Shown one piece after another: positions 57,863 to 64,000 of a stretch of 64,000 nt of DNA (position 1 is its first letter; every line of letters begins with the position of its first letter). This DNA comes from Giardia muris (taxonomy: Eukaryota > Fornicata > Diplomonadida > Hexamitidae). The notes below the pieces were generated by a model. It was given only the letters and a program-made list of their open reading frames with translations, was not told the origin of the DNA and searched no databases. The position numbers and the translations under genes are program-made. The DNA is taken from positions 1,550,001 through 1,614,000 of the forward strand of contig CM016925.1 of NCBI GenBank assembly GCA_006247105.1, read 5' to 3'.

Positions 57863-59428
57863 ATGCTGAAGTCCAAGCCATCAAAAAAAACCGAGAATAC
57901 ATCCAAAAATTCCTGCGGGATGCGAACGACGCGTGAATGGTTTAACGCGATCAACTCCGGGGACCGGGCGGCCGTCCGCGCCAACGTTCGTGAATTCGCG
58001 GGGTCTAAGGACGAGAACGGCGAGACGGGGCTAATGCGCGCGATCCGGCGGTCAGATCTGGATACGGCCCTTCTCCTCGTTGAGCAGGAGAATTCCATGA
58101 CCAACTTCGATGGGTACACAGCGATCATGATCGCGGCGCTTAGAAACGATGGGGAGGCGTGCCGCATGCTCGCACCGTTCGAAATCGATTCAACCCTACC
58201 AGATGGTCGCACCCCCCTGATGCTGGCGGCCGCCATTGGGGGGACCGCGGCACTGCGAGTGCTTCTCCCCCACAATCGCTTTCTGTACGATGAGAATGGG
58301 AAGACCGCCCTTTGCTATGCTGCCGAAAACGGGCACCTTGCGGCCGTCCGCCTCCTGATCGAAAGCAATGGGCCGCGCCTTTGTAGCGATGCGAAGGTGG
58401 CGCTTGTCATGGCCGCTATGAACAAGCATAGCGCCGTCGTTGATTATCTGTCCGACCACCAGAGTCAGTACGCCCCTGATGGAGACACGACAACTAGCGT
58501 CGCCGTCACGCACTCCGAGACGAAGAAAAGTATCATTAACGACCTTGAGGATCTGAAAAGCCTGGTCAAGCTCTACAAGGATGAGTCGAAGGCGAAGGAC
58601 CAAGCCCTCGAGAACTACGAGTCGCTGGTGGCAGAGACTGGGCTAACGGACATGCGTAGTGCAGGGGCGTATTCTCCGAGCCAGTCATTAATGCAGAGCC
58701 TTCCGGCCACCGAGGGACGCGACCGGCTCGAAGATGGTGCACGGTTCCACCAGTCTCCACTAACTCAAAAGGACCTGGTGACGACCTCTCAGTTCCTTGG
58801 GAGTACCGCTCCGACGACAAGGGTGGAGTCGACCATCCCTGTTCCTGTCGCGACGACCACTGCCATTGTGGCAGGCCCGAACGTCAATCAGAACACGGAT
58901 CTAATGCTAGCTGCGCAGAAAGGTGATACCAAGCGTGTGAAGGCGTTAATGGGACGTGAAGCGGGGCTTCAGAACGGGAAAGGGTATACTGCGTTGATGT
59001 TTGCAGCCCAGATGGGGCATACGGACGTTGTCCGTCTCCTTGCCGATAAGGAGGCAGGACTGACTGACAAGGATGGCTACAGCGCGCTGATGACTGCGGC
59101 ATATAACGGGTATGCCGATATCGCGCGGCTTCTCGTGGATCGCGAGGGGGGTATACGTATGCGCGACGGCTGGACAGCCCTTATGTGCGCTGCCAACCAT
59201 GGGTATTACGACGTTGTGAAGGCCGTCATGGCGAAGGAGGGAGGGATGCAGACGGATCGGGGCCAAACCGCAATGATGCTCGCAGCCCAACGCGGATATC
59301 TTGACATTGTCCGCGCACTCATCCCAAGGGAGGCGAAGAAGGTCGACGCTCGCGGGCGAACCGCCTCAAAGATTGCCTCAGACTACAGTTACTTCGAGAT
59401 CGTTAAGCTCTTGAAGGCCTTTGAGTAA
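57863..59428 (+). CDS. Ankyrin-repeat protein (two ANK blocks)
   Basis: 521 aa from ATG 57863. An alternative start at 57920 (MRTTREWFNAINSGD) matches the usual opening of Giardia ANK proteins and may be the real one. The first ANK block covers about 20-210 and is degenerate in places (TGLMRAIRRSDLDTALLL, TALCYAAENGHLAAVRLLI). A linker with a short coiled coil (NDLEDLKSLVKLYKDESKAK) follows, then a Ser/Thr/Pro-rich stretch, and a second block of regular 31-residue repeats at about 345-521 (TALMFAAQMGHTDVVRLLADK, SALMTAAYNGYADIARLLV, TALMCAANHGYYDVVKAVM). No RING or kinase. Confidence 0.85.
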   Translation: MLKSKPSKKTENTSKNSCGMRTTREWFNAINSGDRAAVRANVREFAGSKDENGETGLMRAIRRSDLDTALLLVEQENSMTNFDGYTAIMIAALRNDGEACRMLAPFEIDSTLPDGRTPLMLAAAIGGTAALRVLLPHNRFLYDENGKTALCYAAENGHLAAVRLLIESNGPRLCSDAKVALVMAAMNKHSAVVDYLSDHQSQYAPDGDTTTSVAVTHSETKKSIINDLEDLKSLVKLYKDESKAKDQALENYESLVAETGLTDMRSAGAYSPSQSLMQSLPATEGRDRLEDGARFHQSPLTQKDLVTTSQFLGSTAPTTRVESTIPVPVATTTAIVAGPNVNQNTDLMLAAQKGDTKRVKALMGREAGLQNGKGYTALMFAAQMGHTDVVRLLADKEAGLTDKDGYSALMTAAYNGYADIARLLVDREGGIRMRDGWTALMCAANHGYYDVVKAVMAKEGGMQTDRGQTAMMLAAQRGYLDIVRALIPREAKKVDARGRTASKIASDYSYFEIVKLLKAFE

Positions 59429-59431
59429 AAT

Positions 59432-61771
59432 TCACACCGACTTCCCCCGTGTGGCATAGCTCATGATCTGCGATTCGTATTTTCCCACACGCGCTTGCGC
59501 CCCCGCCAATTCCTCTTGGAGATATGCGATATGCTCTGTTAGGCGTACATTCTTCTCGCGTTCCAGCCGTAACTCTCGCAAAAGATGCTTGTTAGAGTTA
59601 AGGAATGTGCGTACGAACGATGGGATCTGCGGGCTTGCCACATACTTCTCATAGACTGCTTCAAACGACTCATCCGAAGCGTGATTGGCTAATATCTCTT
59701 CAAGGACATCTTCATTACACGCCGAGCCTTGGAGAGACCCCCCACTCCCGGCCAGCCGTTCCAACTCGTCACGCACGCTTTGAAGCTCTGCCTGGAGCTG
59801 CGCCTTCTCGGAATCCTGCCGATGAAGACTATATTGAATCGCAGCTGTGTCAAGGTCCTGTTGAAGCTCGGCATTCTGCCGTACAAGAACGCCAATCTGC
59901 TTTCGTGTCTCCTCGAGCTCGCTTCGCACCTCGAGTAGCTCCGTATAGCCCTCGGCAGCCCGGATCTCCGAGGTACTGATGTTATCCTGGAGCTCATCAC
60001 GTTGTCGTCGAAGCTGTTCGACCTGTGTCGTTAGCCCATCTCTTTGCTGCCGCACCTCTGTACACTCCTGTGCCAGTCTATCAGCCCTGTCTTTGAAACT
60101 TGCCAATCGTTCCAGTAGGACATCCTTATCTCTGGCCTCCTGTTGAAGTTCTCCACGCATTGCTGAGACCGTCTCTAGGAGCTTTGCGTTATCGTCGGAA
60201 TATTGATTGAGAAGAAGTTTGGTGGCTCGCAGCTCATCATATATTCTTCGAGCGACTGCATCCAACTCTCCTACACTGGCTCGTTCGGTGGGAAGAGGTG
60301 TAGGGTCAGATACTGTAATACGAGCGCTTACTAATTGGTCGAGGGCAGCTTTGAGCCGTGGAGAATCACCACGCGCAGCTAATGGGAGAGAGGATTCCGG
60401 CTGTACACCAGACTCTGCAATTGGCGTAAAGAAGACCCTACTCGTGGCGGTCTTAAGTCTATCGATGATGCTATATGCTTGAGGTGACTCGACCTCGGGG
60501 TTGATGGAAGCCATACGAGGGGCTTCAGTCAAGCTTGGGATTGGAGACTGAGGAGGATCAAGTTCAACCTCACTTCGATGAAGTGCCGAACCAAGGGTAT
60601 TGACAGTGGGAAGAGGACGATCTGGAGGAGGCTTCACGCGTAGAGGAGAGGAGTTCGTATAATCTGGAAGTGTTGTTTCTAGAAGCCCTGACTTCTGTGA
60701 ACAGTCATCATGTGCGCTTCTGGTGAGGTGGAAAACCATAGGCTTGTCTATCGATTGTTCGGTAGTGAAAGATACGTACTTCTTGAGCTCGTTTGCGATC
60801 TCCATTGACCCCATCTGCAAGGCCATATTATATGCATTCATCCCTGAATGGAATGGAGAGAAGTCTGTCACCAAGGTCAAATCATGCTCGTGCTTCCCCA
60901 AGAGCCGGACCACGTCAAGGTTCTTGTTGAGGGTTGCGTACATGAGCGCACAGAAGCCCTTCCCAGTGACCAGACGAGACTCTTCACCGAGAAGTAGGGA
61001 ACAGATATCCACGTACCCCCGCTCGGCCGCGATCATCAATGCGGTTTTCCCTTCTGGAGAAACAGCCTTTCTTTTCACCTCATTATGCATGTACTTAAGG
61101 ATGAGCTCAACGGCAAGGGTATTATGGGCCTCGGTCGCATAGATCAAAGCCGTCTTCCCATAATAATCATCGTAGCCATCCTGAAGCGGCCCAAGTTCCC
61201 GAATGACGGCCTCCAACCGTTCCGCGGCCCTCGCATCCGGAGGATGCATCACAGCGTACATCAGCGGAGTTCTATTGTAAACATCCAACCCTTGGGCGAA
61301 GTCGCCAGCCAGGATATCCACCATCGTACTATCCACGAGGAAGGCATTGAGGAAGAGTGGGTTCCAGGTGCTAGCCTCGACCTCGGGGAGATAAGAGTAA
61401 GTCGCCTGGACCACCTCGACATAGCCTTTGGTCGCGGCCACCAACAGGGCCGTCGTTCCGACCCTATAGTAGTTCGTTGGGCGACGCGTCCTAAGTCCAT
61501 TCTCAAGGGGTAATAAGTACTGGACGGCGCCCAGTCGGTTCTGCTCAGCGGCGGCCATTAGGGCGGTCCAGCCGGTCCGGGTGGTGAGTCGTGCCTCCCG
61601 ACTCCCCAGGAGCTGTACCAGCCGGATATGCCCATTGGCAGCAGCATACATCAAGGCACTATAGTATGGATAACTCTCGTCGAAGGTTCCCTGAAACTCA
61701 GAGAGATGTTGAGTAATGTATTCGAGATTATCATCCCGAGCGGCCTGGTACCACATAGCCGTCGGTTGCAT
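59432..61771 (-). CDS. Ankyrin-repeat protein with long C-terminal coiled coil
   Basis: 779 aa, ATG after an A-run (acaaaaATG). ANK repeats at about 1-310 (SALMYAAANGHIRLVQLLGS, TALMAAAEQNRLGAVQYLL, TALMIAAERGYVDICSLLL). A Pro/Ser-rich linker to about 480 is followed by extended heptads at 490-670 and again near the end (LRRQRDELQDNISTSEIRA, LRELRLEREKNVRLTEHIAYL). No RING or kinase. The coiled coil suggests dimerisation or cytoskeletal attachment. The stop lies 3 bp from the stop of the preceding forward ANK gene; the next reverse ANK gene ends 6 bp upstream of its start. Confidence 0.87.
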   Translation of the reverse strand: MQPTAMWYQAARDDNLEYITQHLSEFQGTFDESYPYYSALMYAAANGHIRLVQLLGSREARLTTRTGWTALMAAAEQNRLGAVQYLLPLENGLRTRRPTNYYRVGTTALLVAATKGYVEVVQATYSYLPEVEASTWNPLFLNAFLVDSTMVDILAGDFAQGLDVYNRTPLMYAVMHPPDARAAERLEAVIRELGPLQDGYDDYYGKTALIYATEAHNTLAVELILKYMHNEVKRKAVSPEGKTALMIAAERGYVDICSLLLGEESRLVTGKGFCALMYATLNKNLDVVRLLGKHEHDLTLVTDFSPFHSGMNAYNMALQMGSMEIANELKKYVSFTTEQSIDKPMVFHLTRSAHDDCSQKSGLLETTLPDYTNSSPLRVKPPPDRPLPTVNTLGSALHRSEVELDPPQSPIPSLTEAPRMASINPEVESPQAYSIIDRLKTATSRVFFTPIAESGVQPESSLPLAARGDSPRLKAALDQLVSARITVSDPTPLPTERASVGELDAVARRIYDELRATKLLLNQYSDDNAKLLETVSAMRGELQQEARDKDVLLERLASFKDRADRLAQECTEVRQQRDGLTTQVEQLRRQRDELQDNISTSEIRAAEGYTELLEVRSELEETRKQIGVLVRQNAELQQDLDTAAIQYSLHRQDSEKAQLQAELQSVRDELERLAGSGGSLQGSACNEDVLEEILANHASDESFEAVYEKYVASPQIPSFVRTFLNSNKHLLRELRLEREKNVRLTEHIAYLQEELAGAQARVGKYESQIMSYATRGKSV

Positions 61772-61777
61772 TTTTGT

Positions 61778-62647
61778 TTACGAGGAACCAACAAGGATAT
61801 CTACACAGGTGGTCTGGTGGTGGGCGTGTGCAGCATCCAGCGCCATCTGACGCCCATCGACGCCGTCAAGCTCTGACTCGTAGTCTAAGAGGAGTCGGAC
61901 GACCTCGACGTGGCCTCCTCGGGCGGCAAGTGACATAGCCGTTTCTCCTTTATTATTCTGGCATCGCGCCTCATCAAGTAGAAGGATCACACAGTCCACA
62001 TGCCCCATCCAGGCGGCCCACATGAGCGCGGTCCAGCCATCCTGAGTCGTCAAGGACCGTTCATATAGCAACAGACTCACACACTCCGCATGCCCAGCTT
62101 GCGCCGCACTCATCAAGGCGGTCCAGCCACGCTCACACTGAATGCAAGTCTCGATCAGTAGCTCTCGAACGGCGGCCGGATAGCCAAGGAGGGCAGCTCG
62201 ACGAAGAGCTGTGTATCCTTGATACAAAAAGCATGCCTGATCCAAATGTCGACGTATTGCGTCGATGTCATTCAAGTGGACGGCACGCATGAGCTCCCTC
62301 TCGCTTCCAAAAGACCCACGTGGCGTCCTACCCTTTGATTCGCAAGTCAAACCCGCTGGAACTTCCAAGATGTGGTCCACCAGAAACTTCAATACTGTCG
62401 AGTTCCTTGTATCTATCGCCAACTCGAAGGCACCCTTCCCATCCTTTCGTCGACAAGGAAGCTCCGGAAGCAGAAACCGAATACAATCAGTATGCTGTCC
62501 TCGTATTGCGAGCATGAGCGCCGTCTCCCCGTCTTCCATCTGACGCCCCAGCTCCCCAATGAAGCGCTCAACATTGGACGCATCTCCTCGCGCCGCCGCG
62601 TCCATCAAAACCGTCCGCCCACTAAAACCAGATGAAAACTTGTCCAT
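61778..62647 (-). CDS. Ankyrin-repeat protein (289 aa, ANK only)
   Basis: ATG at 62647 preceded by gtaaa; the frame runs to a GTG at 62695 but that would enter the topoisomerase gene. The whole protein consists of ankyrin repeats, the best near the C-terminus (TALMSAAQAGHAECVSLLLYE, TALMWAAWMGHVDCVILLLDE, TAMSLAARGGHVEVVRLLLD), with weaker ones in the first half. No other domain. Only 6 bp separate its start from the divergent TOP3 start. Confidence 0.87.
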   Translation of the reverse strand: MDKFSSGFSGRTVLMDAAARGDASNVERFIGELGRQMEDGETALMLAIRGQHTDCIRFLLPELPCRRKDGKGAFELAIDTRNSTVLKFLVDHILEVPAGLTCESKGRTPRGSFGSERELMRAVHLNDIDAIRRHLDQACFLYQGYTALRRAALLGYPAAVRELLIETCIQCERGWTALMSAAQAGHAECVSLLLYERSLTTQDGWTALMWAAWMGHVDCVILLLDEARCQNNKGETAMSLAARGGHVEVVRLLLDYESELDGVDGRQMALDAAHAHHQTTCVDILVGSS

Positions 62648-62653
62648 TTTACT

Positions 62654-64000
62654 ATGTCGGTATCTCCCTTGGCCCTCTGTATCGCCGAGAAGCACGCGGT
62701 GGCGCGAGAGCTTGCAAGGCTCCTAGACCCCGAGCACACGAATGCTGGTGGGACAGGGGGCTACCATGTCTATCGCGTCAGTCGCACCCTTTCGGGAGGG
62801 GGAAAGGAGGATACTCTCATCTCGCACACTATTGGGCACGAGACAGAGCTAGTGCTTCCACCGGAGTACGATTGGGGCCGTTGCTCTCCAGAGGACCTTT
62901 TCACCGCGCCAGTAGTCTTTAAGCATGATGTTCAGTTCATACGGGCAGTCGTTCAGCCATATCTACGACAGATCACGACCATCTACCTCATGGCCGACGC
63001 CGATAGGGAAGGCGAGAATATTTCCTATGATGTCATTGAGGCTTTTGCATTACACCTAACCAAGGATGTGATCCTTGATGTTTGCCCTGCTCGGCTTCCG
63101 GTTCTGCGGCCGAGCACGGAGAAGGTACGCTCCCGGATTCTTGCAGCAGACGTGTCACTTGACACGCAACGAAAGCACGTGATCCGTGTTCTCAGAGTGC
63201 GCTTTTCTGCCCTCAATGGCAAGGCGATTGAGCAGGCGTTCAGAGACGCCGGACCTCTGGATATGAACGTTGTCAATGCCGTCGACCTTCGACGCATCAT
63301 AGATCTCCGCATTGGTTATTCTATCACTCGTCTACAGACGCAGAAGCTTCGAGGATCCTTTGAGGCAGTCGCCAAACGCTCTATCACATCAGGGCGGTTG
63401 ACCTCGCACCCCATTTCTTATGGCCCGTGTCAAATACCTACTTTGGGTCTAGTACATAACAACGACTTGTTGACCCTCGAGCTCTTCAAGCAGCCAGCAC
63501 TAAAACTGGAGCTATGCGGGGTTCCTATTCTTAAAGAGCGACGCGCCCTAGGGATTTTCAGCAAGCAGTATTCCGATAGCAACCAGAAGGAGCAACGCTT
63601 CGTGCTTAAAAAACAAGGGCGTACCCCCGAGGTGTCGCTTCTTGATAGCCTTCCACAGATTAAGAAAACCTTGGATTCCCTTAACGCTACGAAGAACATA
63701 ATCACGATTTCATGCGTCAAAAGCTTATCACGTACGGTGAGACGCCCATGCCCCATGGCGACCATAGACCTACAACGCCAGCTAGCCCGGCAATACAACT
63801 CCTTGGAAGTCATGCATGCGGCCGAAGAACTGTACACGCGTGGCTTTATTAGCTATCCGAGGACTGAGACACGACGCTATCCAAGTGAGTATTCGCTTTC
63901 TTGGTTCCGATCTCTTCTAGAGAAACTTCAACGCGAATATCTGGCGGCGTTTTCAAGCAATGATGAGCTCATCACCCAAAGAATGACATCATTATGCAGT
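62654..64000 (+). CDS. TOP3: DNA topoisomerase III (type IA), 5' part
   Basis: 449 codons to the window edge, no stop, C-terminus missing. The Toprim domain has the acidic cluster MADADREGENI. The cleavage domain shows ISYGPCQIPTLGLV and the catalytic tyrosine motif RGFISYPRTETRRYP, all hallmarks of eukaryotic TOP3. The start MSVSPLALCIAEKHAVARELARLL matches the beginning of the Toprim fold (cf. VLNVAEKNDAAK). It decatenates and relaxes negatively supercoiled DNA and normally partners a RecQ helicase to dissolve recombination intermediates. Start ATG is 6 bp from the divergent ANK gene's. Confidence 0.93.
   Translation, partial: MSVSPLALCIAEKHAVARELARLLDPEHTNAGGTGGYHVYRVSRTLSGGGKEDTLISHTIGHETELVLPPEYDWGRCSPEDLFTAPVVFKHDVQFIRAVVQPYLRQITTIYLMADADREGENISYDVIEAFALHLTKDVILDVCPARLPVLRPSTEKVRSRILAADVSLDTQRKHVIRVLRVRFSALNGKAIEQAFRDAGPLDMNVVNAVDLRRIIDLRIGYSITRLQTQKLRGSFEAVAKRSITSGRLTSHPISYGPCQIPTLGLVHNNDLLTLELFKQPALKLELCGVPILKERRALGIFSKQYSDSNQKEQRFVLKKQGRTPEVSLLDSLPQIKKTLDSLNATKNIITISCVKSLSRTVRRPCPMATIDLQRQLARQYNSLEVMHAAEELYTRGFISYPRTETRRYPSEYSLSWFRSLLEKLQREYLAAFSSNDELITQRMTSLCS

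Noticed and set aside
1..64000. CRISPR arrays, bacterial operons, riboswitches, rRNA genes
   Set aside because: None seen; gene families, the spliceosomal intron and VSP show a eukaryotic nuclear genome.

Overview
The window looks like nuclear DNA from a Giardia species, most likely the G. muris lineage. A variant-specific surface protein (46061-47848) has dense CxxC motifs and a Giardia-type tail ending in CRGK. There are many ankyrin (ANK) proteins, some fused to a RING finger or a NEK-like kinase. An H-x-E-x-D-H flavodiiron oxygen reductase and several axoneme genes are present. Genes are almost contiguous, on both strands, with gaps of 0-140 bp. TAA, TAG and TGA all act as stops, which argues against Spironucleus-type code reassignment. 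The species call is an inference.

Region 1 (1-41.6 kb) is a dense housekeeping and flagellar block. It holds a KATNAL2-type katanin, flavodiiron protein, HELQ-like helicase, DP-like factor, AP sigma subunit, an RNA/protein methyltransferase-like enzyme, a TFIIE-alpha-like protein, RSPH1-like MORN protein, phosducin-like protein, CTU2-like protein, CFAP61, ribosomal protein eS24, an LRR protein, a very large WD-repeat protein whose start codon is reached only through a predicted 28-nt intron, and proteasome alpha subunit PSMA4. Several are conserved-looking genes that I cannot name.

Region 2 (41.6-57.5 kb) is accessory. Two perfectly identical 1,219-bp inverted repeats (43448-44666 and 53502-54720) bracket an 8.8-kb GC-rich island. 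The island carries a gene-poor stretch, the VSP, a frameshifted ANK-RING pseudogene, an ANK/coiled-coil/NEK-like kinase and a kinase-dead pseudokinase-ANK protein in an overlapping frame. Just outside each arm an intact ANK-RING gene starts and reads away from the island, so the locus is symmetric. The arms were compared line by line by eye and no mismatch was found. Such a structure could invert by homologous recombination.

Region 3 (57.5-64 kb) has three more ANK genes, then the 5' part of DNA topoisomerase III, cut by the window edge.

Start codons were chosen as ATG, often directly preceded by a short A-run as expected for Giardia's very short 5' leaders. Several longer open frames that begin with GTG or TTG were trimmed accordingly.
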